Origin: an uncultured Gemmatimonadota bacterium
GTDB taxonomy: Bacteria > Gemmatimonadota > Gemmatimonadetes > Gemmatimonadales > Gemmatimonadaceae
NCBI GenBank assembly: GCA_902826615.1
Contig: CADEFN010000002.1
Coordinates: 248,001 to 312,000 of the forward strand
DNA length: 64,000 nt
Direction: 5' to 3'
The notes under the pieces were generated by a model, which was not told the origin of the DNA, did no database searches, and saw only the letters and a program-made list of their open reading frames with translations. Shown here one piece after another: positions 43,140-52,812 of this stretch. Both the position numbers and the translations under genes were made by a program. How positions within the stretch are numbered: the first letter of the stretch is position 1; every line of letters begins with the position of its first letter.

Positions 43140-44339
43140 ATGTCACGATTCCCCTTTGCGCTCCTGGTGCTGCTCTCGGCCTGTGGCACCTCCAGCGAAA
43201 CACCGCCGCCACCCGCAGAAGCTGCTGGTGTTTTGCCAGACACGGCGTACCTCTCTGAACAGACGGTCAAGATCGCTGGGTTCACGCTGGCGACGGCAAC
43301 ATCGGCCCCGTGGCGCGATCTCGTCACTGCCCCTGCGCGTGTGGCGCTTGACCCTTCGGCAACCGAACCGATCGGCTCCATCGTCGAGGGACGTATCACC
43401 AAGGTCTATGTCATGCCCGGTGATCGCGTCGCGCGCGGTCAGGTACTGGTCGCCATCCACTCGCACGAAATGATGGACGCCCGCGCCGAACTGGGTCGTG
43501 CAAAGGCAGAACTGGCGTCGGCTCAATCACATCAGCGGGTGGCGACAAGTGCGGCGGCGCGTGCCGAGCGTCTCTTTGCCCTCAAGGCACTCTCGGCGGC
43601 CGACCTCGAACGCGCGCGCGGCGATCGCGAGGCGGCCGACGCCAACGTGGAGAGTGCCACAGCCATGCTCACCCGCGGCGACGCCCTGGTCGAACACCTC
43701 GTCGGCACTGGGGCACTGCCACCCGGCTACGACGAACATTGGGTGCTGATCCGCGCCCCCATCGCCGGTCAAGTGGTGAATCGTCACATCGAACCGGGCA
43801 ATGTGGTCCTCGTGGGCGCGCCACTCGTGACGGTGAGCCGCACGTCATCGCTGGTGCTCATTGCCCAACTCCCCGATGCAGCCGCCAGCGCGCTGAGACC
43901 CGGGGCCACGGTCTCGTTTGTCACATCGGCCACGGGGTCGCAGTCGTTTGCGGCTCGGGTGACGCGGATCTTCCCGTCGGTCGACACACTCACGCGCACC
44001 ATCGAGGTGCACGCGGCCATCGTTGATCGTCAGGCGTCGCAGCTGCGGGCCGAAATGTTCGCGACCGCCGAACTCTCCGGCGGTGCCAGCTCCCCCGCCG
44101 TCACCGTGCCTCTCTCAGCGCTACAGCCATTTGATGGGGACACTGCGGTGATTGTGGCCCAGCCCCGTGACGGAGGGCTCTTTCTCGAAGTGCGGGCCGT
44201 TCGTGTCGGGCGCCGCTCACGCGACCGCGCCGAGGTGCTGAGCGGCGTCGAGGCCGGGGTGCAAGTCGTTGAAGGAGGCGCCGCCGTCGCGCGCGCGGAA
44301 CTCCTCAAACGACGCGGGGGAGGCGAGGCAGGCCACTGA
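43140..44339 (+). CDS. czcB: RND efflux periplasmic adaptor (membrane fusion protein), lipoprotein
   Basis: 399 residues. Signal peptide with lipobox LLSAC, so the protein is predicted to be lipid-anchored. A barrel-sandwich hybrid half-motif GSIVEGRITKVYVMPGDRVARGQVLVAI is near 80-107. A coiled-coil hairpin (about 110-175), a second lipoyl half and a beta-barrel domain follow. It links the inner-membrane pump to the outer-membrane duct. It begins 3 nt after the outer-membrane gene and overlaps the pump gene by 1 nt (TGATG). No His/Met-rich metal-binding tail is visible, so the metal is not indicated. Confidence 0.92.
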   Translation: MSRFPFALLVLLSACGTSSETPPPPAEAAGVLPDTAYLSEQTVKIAGFTLATATSAPWRDLVTAPARVALDPSATEPIGSIVEGRITKVYVMPGDRVARGQVLVAIHSHEMMDARAELGRAKAELASAQSHQRVATSAAARAERLFALKALSAADLERARGDREAADANVESATAMLTRGDALVEHLVGTGALPPGYDEHWVLIRAPIAGQVVNRHIEPGNVVLVGAPLVTVSRTSSLVLIAQLPDAAASALRPGATVSFVTSATGSQSFAARVTRIFPSVDTLTRTIEVHAAIVDRQASQLRAEMFATAELSGGASSPAVTVPLSALQPFDGDTAVIVAQPRDGGLFLEVRAVRVGRRSRDRAEVLSGVEAGVQVVEGGAAVARAELLKRRGGGEAGH

Positions 44340-47300
44340 TGCGACGCCTCTTCGAGTTCTCTCTTCGCAACCGCCTGTTCATCATTGGCGGCGTGCTGAC
44401 CATTATCGGCGCAGGATTGTTTGCGGTCATGCGCGTCCCCTTCGACGCCTTCCCCGATCTGACGGGGACAAGGGTCGAGGTGATTACCGTGGCGCCGGGC
44501 ATGGCGCCCGAGGACGTCGAACGGCTCGTGACCTTCCCCATCGAGTCGTCGCTCATGGGCCTCCCGGGCGCGAGCGAGGTGCGTTCCGTCTCCAAGTTCG
44601 GGCTCTCGCTCATCACCGTCCCCTTCCCCGACGACGTCGACATCTACTTCGCCCGTACCCTGGTGCAGCAGCGGCTTGGCGACGCGCAGGGCATGTTGCC
44701 GTCCGGAATCGAGCCATCGTTAGGCCCGATTTCGACACCGATGGGAGAACTGTATCAGTATGTCCTGACGTCAGACTCCCTGACCCTCACCGAACTCACC
44801 ACGCTGCACAACACCGTCGTGCGGCCACGTCTTCGCACGGTCAGCGGCGTCTCGGAGGTGAACTCATGGGGCGGGCTGACCGAACAGATCCATGTGGTGG
44901 TCGACCCGATGCGGCTGGCCGCACGCCGTCTCACGCTCGCCGATGTGAACCGCGCCCTCGCGGAGAACAACCTCACCTTCGGCGGAGCGTACGTTGAACA
45001 GGGAGGCGAGCGCTTCACGGTGCGTGGGATGGGACGTGTGGAGCAGCGCAGCGAACTCGAACAGGTGGTCATCGGCGCCTTCAACGGGACAGCCATTCGC
45101 ATTCGCGACGTGGCAACTGTCGCTATTGGTGCGCTGCCGCGTGCCGGTGCCGTGACCCGTGATGGCGCGGGCGAAGTGGTGAGCGGGATGGTGCTCAAAC
45201 TGCGTGGTGCAGACTCACGCCGGGTGATCCGCGATGTGCGGGCACGGATGGACGAGATCCGTACTGCCCTCCCCGCGCATGTGCAGGTTGTTCCCTTCTA
45301 CGACCAGACCGATCTGGTGAGCCGCACCACGCGGACCATCATCAAGAACCTGGTGGAGGGAGGGCTACTGGTCATCGCGGTGCTGTTCCTCTTCCTCCGG
45401 AACGTCCGGGCCTCCTTGATTGTGGCCTCGGTCATTCCGCTCTCCATGCTCATGGCCTTCGTGGCGATGTACCTCTTCGGGTACTCGGCCAACCTGATGA
45501 GCCTGGGGGCACTCGACTTCGGCCTGATTGTCGATGCGTCTGTGGTGATGGTGGAGAACTTTGTTCGGCGCCTTGAGCGCGGAAGACCACCGGCGGATCA
45601 ACGCAGGGCCCTGTTTGTCTCGGCGGCGACGGAAGTGGGGCGCCCGATCCTCTTCGGCATTGCCATCATCGTCGCGGTGTACATCCCCATCTTCACGCTC
45701 GATGGCATGGAAGGCCGGATGTTCAAGCCGATGGCCTTCACGGTGGTCACCGCTGTGCTTGGATCTCTCCTTCTCGCGCTGACCTACGTGCCCGCCATCT
45801 CGGGCTGGTTGCTCGACCACGCCGAGGAAAAGCCGGCGCGTTTGTTCGAGGCCATTCGTGACCGCTACGAACGAGCCCTCGACTGGACGCTGGCGCGCGG
45901 CGTCGCGGTGGTGTCGGTCGCGGTGGTCCTGGTCGCGGCGGCGGTCGGCTCGCTCGCCTTCATCGGCACGGAATTCATGCCACGACTCGATGAAGGTTCT
46001 ATCCTCATCACGACTCGCCGGCTGCCGTCCATTTCCCTCGCTGAGGCCACCCGCATTTCCACGCAGGTGGAGCAGATCGTCAAGCGCTTTCCCGAAGTGA
46101 TTACGACGGTGACCAAGGAAGGTCGGCCCGATCTCGCTACCGAAGCGATGGGGCTTTTTGAGGGCGATCTCTACGTGATTCTCAAGCCGCGCGACGAATG
46201 GACCACCGTGTCGGAGCCCGACGAGCTGGTCGCGGCCCTCGACTCGGCGCTGAAGCCCGTGCCAGGTGTCGAGGTCTCATTCACGCAGCCAATGGCCATG
46301 CGGCTCGATGAGGCCGAAAGCGGCATCCGGACCGACCTCGGCGTGAAGGTGGTCAGTCCCGATATCGAGCGGAACAACGCCATCGCCGAGCGGATTCTGC
46401 GTGTCATCGAGTCGGTACCGGGCAATGCCGATGCGTCGGTGGAAGTGTCGGAGGGCTCGGGACAGATCGCCATTCGTGTGCAGCGGGACCGGCTGGCTGC
46501 CTACGGACTTTCAGTGGCCGACGTACAGGAGGGGCTCGAACTCGCGCTGGGGACACGTGTGGCAACCGAGCTGGTCGATGGCCCACGCCGCGTCGGGATT
46601 GCGGTTCGGTATCCCGACGAGCAGCGGCGCGACGCTGACGCCCTCGAGCGACTCAGCATCCGCACTCCTGCAGGTGCGCTCGTCCCGTTAGGCACGGTGG
46701 CCAGCGTCATTCGCACTACCGGCCCCGAACTGATCGGCCACGAGGATGGACAGCGCCGGGCCCTGGTGCTGAGCAACGTGCGCGGGCGTGACCTGGGAGG
46801 ATTTGTCTCCGACGTGCGAGCACGCGTGGCGCAAGAGGTGGCCCTGCCCGCGGGAGTTTATCTCGAATGGGGCGGGCAGTATGAAAACCAGCAGCGAGCC
46901 ATGAAGCGGCTGATGATGGTGGTGCCGCTCGCCCTGCTCCTCATCTTTCTGCTCCTCTTCGCCTCGTTTGGGTCGGTGCCACAGTCGGTGCTGGTGCTGA
47001 CCAACGTGCCCTTCGCGCTGGTCGGTGGGATTGCGGTGTTGTGGCTGCGTGCCCTCAACCTCAACCTGTCGGCGAGTATCGGGTTCATCGCGCTCTTCGG
47101 CATTGCCGTGCTCAACGGGGTGGTCATGGTGTCGTACATGAACGCCCTGCGGTTGGAGGGTCGGAGTCTCATGGACGCTGTCCGACACGGTGCCATCGAC
47201 CGTCTTCGTCCCGTGCTCATGACTGCCCTGGTGGCCTCGTTAGGGTTTGTGCCCATGGCCCTGTCCACCAGCCCGGGGAGTGAGGTCCAGCGCCCCCTGG

Positions 47301-47467
47301 CGAGTGTGGTGATCGGTGGGCTCGTCACGTCGACGGTCCTGACGCTCTTCGTGCTGCCCACCCTCTACCTCGCGCTGTCGCAGTGGCTGGCGGCGCGCGG
47401 CGAGGACGACAACCAGCTCGCCTGGCAGACACCCCGCCTCCAGCCGATCCCGCGTCCCGAGGCATAA
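44339..47467 (+). CDS. czcA: heavy-metal efflux RND transporter, CzcA/CusA family
   Basis: 1042 residues, full RND length with 12 membrane helices and two large periplasmic loops. The N terminus MRRLFEFSLRNRLFIIGGVL is typical. Helix 4 carries ALDFGLIVDASVVMVEN (about 391-407), the Asp/Asp/Glu proton-relay signature of the heavy-metal subclass. This form (D-F-G-x3-D) is the one seen in zinc/cobalt/cadmium-type pumps more than in copper/silver pumps. It exports metal ions from the periplasm or cytoplasm using the proton gradient. Specificity is an inference. It is the last gene of the czcCBA-type operon. Confidence 0.94.
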   Translation: MRRLFEFSLRNRLFIIGGVLTIIGAGLFAVMRVPFDAFPDLTGTRVEVITVAPGMAPEDVERLVTFPIESSLMGLPGASEVRSVSKFGLSLITVPFPDDVDIYFARTLVQQRLGDAQGMLPSGIEPSLGPISTPMGELYQYVLTSDSLTLTELTTLHNTVVRPRLRTVSGVSEVNSWGGLTEQIHVVVDPMRLAARRLTLADVNRALAENNLTFGGAYVEQGGERFTVRGMGRVEQRSELEQVVIGAFNGTAIRIRDVATVAIGALPRAGAVTRDGAGEVVSGMVLKLRGADSRRVIRDVRARMDEIRTALPAHVQVVPFYDQTDLVSRTTRTIIKNLVEGGLLVIAVLFLFLRNVRASLIVASVIPLSMLMAFVAMYLFGYSANLMSLGALDFGLIVDASVVMVENFVRRLERGRPPADQRRALFVSAATEVGRPILFGIAIIVAVYIPIFTLDGMEGRMFKPMAFTVVTAVLGSLLLALTYVPAISGWLLDHAEEKPARLFEAIRDRYERALDWTLARGVAVVSVAVVLVAAAVGSLAFIGTEFMPRLDEGSILITTRRLPSISLAEATRISTQVEQIVKRFPEVITTVTKEGRPDLATEAMGLFEGDLYVILKPRDEWTTVSEPDELVAALDSALKPVPGVEVSFTQPMAMRLDEAESGIRTDLGVKVVSPDIERNNAIAERILRVIESVPGNADASVEVSEGSGQIAIRVQRDRLAAYGLSVADVQEGLELALGTRVATELVDGPRRVGIAVRYPDEQRRDADALERLSIRTPAGALVPLGTVASVIRTTGPELIGHEDGQRRALVLSNVRGRDLGGFVSDVRARVAQEVALPAGVYLEWGGQYENQQRAMKRLMMVVPLALLLIFLLLFASFGSVPQSVLVLTNVPFALVGGIAVLWLRALNLNLSASIGFIALFGIAVLNGVVMVSYMNALRLEGRSLMDAVRHGAIDRLRPVLMTALVASLGFVPMALSTSPGSEVQRPLASVVIGGLVTSTVLTLFVLPTLYLALSQWLAARGEDDNQLAWQTPRLQPIPRPEA

Positions 47468-47614
47468 CGGGGGCAAGGTCGCACCGGGCGCCGTGAGGAT
47501 GTTACTTTCGGCGTCAGACGCGCGTGTCGGCTGAGGGGTACGCTCCCCGGCGAGCACCCGCGCCCGCACAGAGCGCCTGCCCGTTTCACGCCCCCCGCAC
47601 TCCCGACGAAGGTC

Positions 47615-48757
47615 ATGTCCGCACTCACCATCTTCTCCGAAGAAGAGAATCTCTTTCGCGACGCTGTGACCGGTTTTGCCGAGGACGTGGTGCGGCCCCG
47701 CGTCGCCGACATGGAGCGCAACGCAAAGCTCGACCCGGCCGTGATCACCGCCTCCTTCGAACTGGGCCTGATGGGCATAGAAGTGGCGGAAACCTGGGGT
47801 GGCTCCGGCGGCTCCCTGACCATGGTCACGATCGCGGTTGAAGAGATCAGCAAGGTCGACGCCTCGGCCGCCATTCTCGTGGATGTCCAGAACACCCTGG
47901 CTGAGTATCCCTTGCGCTCCTTTGCCACCGACGCACAGAAGCAGCAGTACCTCACCCGGCTGACGTCAGACACCGTGGGCGCCTATGCCCTGAGCGAAGC
48001 CGGGTCGGGATCCGATGCCTTTGCGCTGGCAACACGTGCCGTGCACGACGGGGACCACTGGGTGCTCAATGGACGCAAGATGTGGATCACCAACGGCGCC
48101 GAGGCCGGGATCTTCATCGTGTTTGCCAATACCAACCCTGCTGCAGGCTACAAGGGGATCACGGCCTTCATCGTTGAAAAGGGCTTCCCCGGCTTCACGG
48201 TAGGCAAGAAGGAAGACAAACTTGGCATTCGCGCCTCGAGCACGGTGGAACTGCTTTTCGACAACTGCCGTGTGCCGGCAGCGAATGTGCTCGGCCCGGT
48301 CGGTCAGGGGTACAAGATTGCCATCGACACCCTCAACGTGGGACGCGTGGGCATTGGCGCCCAGATGATCGGGATTGCGGGCGGCGCACTGCGCGCTGCG
48401 ATTACCTACATCAAGGAGCGGCAGCAGTTCGGCAAGACCATCGCCGATTTCCAGGGCGTGCAGTTCCAGGTGGCGCAGGCCGCCACGGAACTCGAAGCGG
48501 CACGGCTCATGGTCTACAATGCCGCGCGACTCAAGGATGCGGAGCAGGACATTGCGAAAGAAGGGGCGATGGCCAAGCTCCTTTCGTCGCAGGTGTGCGA
48601 GCGTGTGACCTCGTTGTGCGTGGAGCTCTTCGGCGGGTACGGCTACACCCGCGACTTCCCGGTCGAGAAGTTCTATCGGGACGCCAAGATCGGCACCATC
48701 TACGAGGGAACCTCCAACATGCAGCTGCAGACCATCGCCAAGCAGTTGCTGCGGTAA
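47615..48757 (+). CDS. acyl-CoA dehydrogenase
   Basis: 380 residues, the family's usual length. FAD-contact segments YALSEAGSGSDAFAL and WITNGAEA, the RVGIGAQMIGIAGGAL helix, and the catalytic Glu in IYEGTSNMQLQTIAKQLL near 365 are all present. The pattern is that of short-chain/branched-chain dehydrogenases acting in fatty-acid or branched-chain amino-acid breakdown. No electron-transfer flavoprotein gene is adjacent. It stands alone between two convergent or independent units, with 147 nt upstream likely holding its promoter. Confidence 0.94.
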   Translation: MSALTIFSEEENLFRDAVTGFAEDVVRPRVADMERNAKLDPAVITASFELGLMGIEVAETWGGSGGSLTMVTIAVEEISKVDASAAILVDVQNTLAEYPLRSFATDAQKQQYLTRLTSDTVGAYALSEAGSGSDAFALATRAVHDGDHWVLNGRKMWITNGAEAGIFIVFANTNPAAGYKGITAFIVEKGFPGFTVGKKEDKLGIRASSTVELLFDNCRVPAANVLGPVGQGYKIAIDTLNVGRVGIGAQMIGIAGGALRAAITYIKERQQFGKTIADFQGVQFQVAQAATELEAARLMVYNAARLKDAEQDIAKEGAMAKLLSSQVCERVTSLCVELFGGYGYTRDFPVEKFYRDAKIGTIYEGTSNMQLQTIAKQLLR

Positions 48758-48763
48758 CGCGCG

Positions 48764-49096
48764 TCAGCCCACAAAACGGATGACGGCGACCGCAGCGACC
48801 AGGGCCGCCAGCAGCATCAGGGCGCGCTTTCTTCGCGCCGCGGTGAACTCGCGCAGGGCCACCGGGTCGAGCCAGTAACGCCCGCCCTCGGCAGGGCGAA
48901 CCACACCAGCCCCGCTCAGTCGCTCGAGCCAGAACGTGCCGAAGATTCGTCCCGTGGGTGGTGTGATCGCCCGCTCGGGCGACGTAGCCCCTGCGCTATG
49001 GAACGCGCGGATCATCCGCAGACCCGCCGTCCGGAACACAATGGCCGCGACGCCGACAACAGGAGCGACCAGCCGCAACAGGTCGATGAGCCGCAT
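48764..49096 (-). CDS. small two-helix membrane protein of unknown function
   Basis: 110 residues from the ATG at 49096, which shares one base with the stop of the DUF423 gene (TGATG). An N-terminal hydrophobic helix (LIDLLRLVAPVVGVAAIVF) and a C-terminal one (ALMLLAALVAAVAVIRFVG) flank a soluble stretch. That stretch has FGTFWLERLSGAGVVRPAEGG, which looks like a small winged or hairpin region. No family recognised. It is co-translated with DUF423 and ends 6 nt from the convergent acyl-CoA dehydrogenase stop. Confidence 0.65.
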   Translation of the reverse strand: MRLIDLLRLVAPVVGVAAIVFRTAGLRMIRAFHSAGATSPERAITPPTGRIFGTFWLERLSGAGVVRPAEGGRYWLDPVALREFTAARRKRALMLLAALVAAVAVIRFVG

Positions 49097-49470
49097 CAGC
49101 GCCCCACGGGCCGCATGGCACTCCAGGCAAGAAGCACCCATCCGGCGATAAAGCAGACCCCACCGATCGGCGTAATGGCGCCTAACCAGCGCGTGCCTGT
49201 CAGCACCAGCGCATAGAGCGAACCGGAAAAGAAGAGCGTACCCGCGACAAAGAGCCAGCCGGCGGTTTCGGCGCGCGGGCCCGCACGTTCGGCCAGTGCC
49301 GCCACCAGGAGGAGCGCCAGTGCGTGGTACATCTGGTACCGGGCCGCGGTCTCGAAGGTGACCAGCTGCGACGGTTCGAGTCGGGCCCGAAGGGCGTGCG
49401 CTCCAAATGCGCCGGCCGCAACACTGATGGCAGCCGACAGGGCGCCGAGAAGCAGAAACAATCGTGGCAT
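49096..49470 (-). CDS. DUF423 family membrane protein
   Basis: 124 residues from the ATG at 49470. Four membrane helices with the family pattern: LLGALSAAISVAAGAFGAHALRA near the N terminus, FETAARYQMYHALALLLVA, FVAGTLFFSGSLYAL and ITPIGGVCFIAGWVLLAW. This is the widely conserved YwdK/DUF423 protein of unknown function. It is divergent from the nitrilase gene, with 61 nt between. Confidence 0.92.
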   Translation of the reverse strand: MPRLFLLLGALSAAISVAAGAFGAHALRARLEPSQLVTFETAARYQMYHALALLLVAALAERAGPRAETAGWLFVAGTLFFSGSLYALVLTGTRWLGAITPIGGVCFIAGWVLLAWSAMRPVGR

Positions 49471-49531
49471 GGGCCTGAATCTATTGGCAAACGCTTGCGA
49501 GAGCGGGCACCCGGCGCACATCGTCCCCCGC

Positions 49532-50464
49532 ATGACCGTAACACGCGTGGCAGTGGTGCAGGGAGAAAGCGACGGCGACTTCGGGGCGGCTTTGGCACGC
49601 ACCCGCACCCTCGCAGCCGACGCGGCCGCAAGGGGCGCCCAGCTCGTGGTCTTCCCCGAGACGTGGATCCCCGGCTACCCGGTCTGGTTTGATGTCTGCC
49701 GCGATACCGGGCTCTGGGATCATGCCCCAACCAAGGCCCTGCATGCTCGTTATGCGGAGGCGTCCGTGGACGTGGCGGGGGCCGAAGGACGCGCCCTCAG
49801 CGAGGTGGCGCGTTCGCTCGCCATAACCCTGGTCATCGGCGTCAGTGAACGGGTGACATCTGGCCCGGGGCGTGGCACGCTCTATAACTCGCTGCTCACC
49901 TACGGCCCCGACGGCTCGCTGCTCAACCACCACCGCAAACTCATGCCTACACACACGGAACGTCTGGTGTGGGGCCAGGGTGATGCCGACGGTGTGCGCG
50001 CCGCCGACACGCCGGTGGGTCGCGTGGGCGGGCTGGTCTGCTGGGAACACTGGATGCCCCTGGCTCGTCAGGCGCTGCATGAGAGTGGCGAGGACATTCA
50101 TGTCGCGGCATGGCCAGGGGCGCATGAACGCAACCAGATCGCCTCACGCCAATACGCCTTCGAGGGACGCTGTTTTGTGCTGGTGGCGGCATCGGTGATG
50201 CGTGCGTCGTCTTTGCCGCCGGGTTTCGAAGTGGATCCGGCTCGTGTCCGGTCACCAGACCAGTGGGTGATCGGCGGCGGCAGCGCCATTATTGGTCCCG
50301 ATGGATTCTACCTCGCAGAGCCCGTGTTCAACGAATCCACCACCCTGTTTGCCGACCTCGATCTCGCGCGTATCCGTCAGGAGCAGATGTCACTCGACGT
50401 GACTGGTCACTACAGTCGGCCTGATGTCCTGACACTCCACGTCACACGGGGACGTCGCAGCTGA
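49532..50464 (+). CDS. nitrilase (carbon-nitrogen hydrolase family)
   Basis: 310 residues from the ATG at 49532; the in-frame upstream extension overlaps the divergent gene and lacks similarity. The catalytic triad is visible: Glu43 in VVFPETWIPGYP, Lys136 in HHRKLMPTHTE and Cys170 in GLVCWEHWMPLAR. C-W-E-H-W-M-P is characteristic of true nitrilases (nitrile to acid plus ammonia) rather than amidases. The natural nitrile is unknown, and no aldoxime or cyanide-related gene is nearby. Confidence 0.92.
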   Translation: MTVTRVAVVQGESDGDFGAALARTRTLAADAAARGAQLVVFPETWIPGYPVWFDVCRDTGLWDHAPTKALHARYAEASVDVAGAEGRALSEVARSLAITLVIGVSERVTSGPGRGTLYNSLLTYGPDGSLLNHHRKLMPTHTERLVWGQGDADGVRAADTPVGRVGGLVCWEHWMPLARQALHESGEDIHVAAWPGAHERNQIASRQYAFEGRCFVLVAASVMRASSLPPGFEVDPARVRSPDQWVIGGGSAIIGPDGFYLAEPVFNESTTLFADLDLARIRQEQMSLDVTGHYSRPDVLTLHVTRGRRS

Positions 50465-50495
50465 ACGCCGCGACGCTCTCTCACTCTGCCAAACA

Positions 50496-50984
50496 ATGGA
50501 CGAACGCACCTTTATTGTCGATCAGCTGCGCCGGATGCACACCAGCAATGCCTGGCATGGCCCCTCGGTCAGGGAAGCGCTCGAGGGCGTAACCGCCGAC
50601 ATCGCGAGCCGCAAAATTCTTCCCAGCGCACACACGATTTACGCGCTGACGCACCACGTGGCGGCCTGGGTTGGCGAGGTTAGGCACCGGCTCGAGGGCC
50701 GCGCGCCGCAATCGCCTGACGAGGGAGACTTCCCCGCACCGTCCGACCGTCTTCCGGATATCGAATGGCAGGCCATGCTCGCGCGTCTCGATGCGGCGCA
50801 CGCGCGCCTCGCCGAGGCGATCCTCAACCTCGAACCCGCCCGGCTCGACGACCGGGTGGGGGAGGATGCGGAGCCATCGTTAGGTACGGGGCACACCGTG
50901 CGGGCGATGTTGCATGGCGTCATCCAGCACGACGCCTACCATGCGGGGCAAATCCTGATGCTCAAGCGAGCGCTCCCAGCCTGA
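50496..50984 (+). CDS. DinB-like four-helix-bundle protein
   Basis: 162 residues. The fold signature is a His near residue 53 in LTHHVAAWVGEV and the pair in IQHDAYHAGQILMLKRAL near the C terminus; together they form the usual three-His metal site of the DinB/YfiT superfamily. Known relatives act as thiol-dependent transferases or have no known role. It follows the nitrilase gene by 31 nt on the same strand and ends in a strong hairpin shared with the convergent peptidase gene. Confidence 0.87.
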   Translation: MDERTFIVDQLRRMHTSNAWHGPSVREALEGVTADIASRKILPSAHTIYALTHHVAAWVGEVRHRLEGRAPQSPDEGDFPAPSDRLPDIEWQAMLARLDAAHARLAEAILNLEPARLDDRVGEDAEPSLGTGHTVRAMLHGVIQHDAYHAGQILMLKRALPA

Positions 50985-50994
50985 GGGAGCGCTC
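50968..50994. terminator. bidirectional hairpin between convergent DinB-like and M61 genes
   Basis: A perfect 10 bp inverted repeat, GAGCGCTCCC (50968-50977) and GGGAGCGCTC (50985-50994), with a 7 nt loop. It overlaps the last codons of the plus-strand gene and ends 6 nt before the minus-strand stop. The symmetric position suggests termination in both directions, though no U-tract is present. Confidence 0.6.
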
Positions 50995-51000
50995 CGCGCG

Positions 51001-52812
51001 TCAGCTTCCTGTGCGGCCCGTCAAGAGTCCGCGCCGCACACGCAATGCCTTCGGCGACGCCGCCCGATCCCAGGTGAGGCGCTGCTCCGTACGCACCGCC
51101 ATCTGCACACGCATCGGGAGCGACAGCTCGCGGCCATCCCGCTTGAGCCTTACCTGCACTGTCTGACCCTCCGACCGCGAGTGCCGCGCGCGAAAGCGCT
51201 CACCAAACCCCTCGGTCACCGGCACATCGCCAATCGACACCAGCACATCTCCGGGTTTCACCCCCGCGAGTTGCGCCGAACTTCCGCTGTCCACGGCGGT
51301 CACCACCACGCCTGACGAGTCCTGCGACGTGAAGACCCCGATGCGCGGTTCACGTGTGCTGTCCACGCGCTGCCGAATCCCCGCAAGGGCAAGCACGCGC
51401 TCATAGGGGAATGGCTCGCGTCCATCGATATGGTTGGCGTTGAAGTCGGCAAAGCTGTTGCCCTTCGTTGCCCTCGACACTGCAGCCCACCACTCCTGCG
51501 TGGTGAAGCCCTTTCCCTGCTTGTAACTCGAGCGGTACACGTCACGCATCACATCGTCGAGCGACGCGGCATTGTCAGTCGCATCACGAATCATCACGTC
51601 GAGCAGGAATCCGGCCGTCGAGCCCTTGGGATAGTAGATGTATCCGGTGCCGTCGGGTGGATGAATCCAGGTGGAGAGCGACGCATCCTCCAGCGCCACC
51701 GCCGGCGCGGCCGCCACCTCCTCCATCTTCCCCTGCACCAGGGCCAGGAACTCCGTGGAGTCGATGATCCCGCCTCGCAGCTGCACCACGTCAGCGTAAT
51801 AGTCGGTGATCCCTTCACTCACCCAGAGCAGCGGCGTCGGCTGTGCGCGGTCGTATCGGTAGGGCCACATCTCCGCGGGGCGCATGCGTTTCACATTCCA
51901 CGCGTGGAAGATCTCGTGCGCGGTGATACTCGGCAGGAACGGATTGCCAATGATGAAGGGGGAGTACACCCCTACATGTGAGTTGCCGTGTTCGAGTGCA
52001 CTGGCGCCCTCCGACGCGTCGTCGAAGACGAGGAGATTCGTGTACGTGTCGAAGGGTGTCTCCCCGAACACGTTGCTCATTGGGGGCACCATTCGCGTGA
52101 GCTGGTCCCACAACGTCTTGCGATCGTCCCCGGCAAAGCGCTCGGCCGGATAAGTGGCGAGACGCATCCACCGGCCCTGCACCTGCGCCGAGTCGAGGTC
52201 GAAGGCCCCAACAAAGAATGGCATGTCGACCAGATCGTGGTAGTCCGGCGCCGTGTACTCGCGCGAGGCACCACCGCCGTTCATGCCCGTCGCCACCTTC
52301 CACCCCTCGTCCGTCCGGATTGTCACCTTCGCCGGGAAGAGTGCGGGACGCCCTTCAGGAGCGAGGAAAAGATTGGTGCCGTTGAAGAACGCGAAGTCGG
52401 GCTTCGACCATGCCATGGCATTGTCGAGTGAGTCGGCGCGATAGTCGAATCGCACCACCACCTGCTTTGCCCCATTTGCCTGTACGCGCCAGGTGTCGTA
52501 GTCGAGTTTGTCCCATGTCAGGGCCTTGCCATCGCCCTGCGCCTCGAAGGCCGAGACGTGGCGCGCGAAGTACGAGAGCTCGTAGGCGCCGGGTGTCCAG
52601 GCCGGGAGCGACAGCAGCAGCGGCTCGCGGCTCTTCACACTCATGGTCATGCTCACCTTGAGCGTCCGCTGCACCGCCGTGGCGCGGGTAAACTCCACGC
52701 TGTAGGCGACGTCTGAGACCACAGCAGACACATCGGGCCGTGGCTCCGTACGCTGGGCAATCCCGGTGCGAACGACGACGAGCAAGAGAGCAGACAGGAG
52801 CGAAAAGCGCAT
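51001..52812 (-). CDS. M61 family metallopeptidase (glycyl aminopeptidase-like) with PDZ domain
   Basis: 603 residues from the ATG at 52812, which gives a clear signal peptide (MRFSLLSALLLVVVRTGIAQ); the 73-codon upstream extension is unlikely. An N-terminal beta domain (about 30-200) is followed by the zinc site AHEIFHAWNVKRMRP near 298 and the downstream Glu in VSEGITDYYADVV. A C-terminal PDZ domain (about 495-590) has GVVVTAVDSGSSAQLAGVKPGDVLVSIGDVP. This is the standard M61 architecture; the enzymes cleave peptides with N-terminal Gly or Ala. It is periplasmic or secreted, and divergent from the DUF4349 gene. Confidence 0.93.
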   Translation of the reverse strand: MRFSLLSALLLVVVRTGIAQRTEPRPDVSAVVSDVAYSVEFTRATAVQRTLKVSMTMSVKSREPLLLSLPAWTPGAYELSYFARHVSAFEAQGDGKALTWDKLDYDTWRVQANGAKQVVVRFDYRADSLDNAMAWSKPDFAFFNGTNLFLAPEGRPALFPAKVTIRTDEGWKVATGMNGGGASREYTAPDYHDLVDMPFFVGAFDLDSAQVQGRWMRLATYPAERFAGDDRKTLWDQLTRMVPPMSNVFGETPFDTYTNLLVFDDASEGASALEHGNSHVGVYSPFIIGNPFLPSITAHEIFHAWNVKRMRPAEMWPYRYDRAQPTPLLWVSEGITDYYADVVQLRGGIIDSTEFLALVQGKMEEVAAAPAVALEDASLSTWIHPPDGTGYIYYPKGSTAGFLLDVMIRDATDNAASLDDVMRDVYRSSYKQGKGFTTQEWWAAVSRATKGNSFADFNANHIDGREPFPYERVLALAGIRQRVDSTREPRIGVFTSQDSSGVVVTAVDSGSSAQLAGVKPGDVLVSIGDVPVTEGFGERFRARHSRSEGQTVQVRLKRDGRELSLPMRVQMAVRTEQRLTWDRAASPKALRVRRGLLTGRTGS

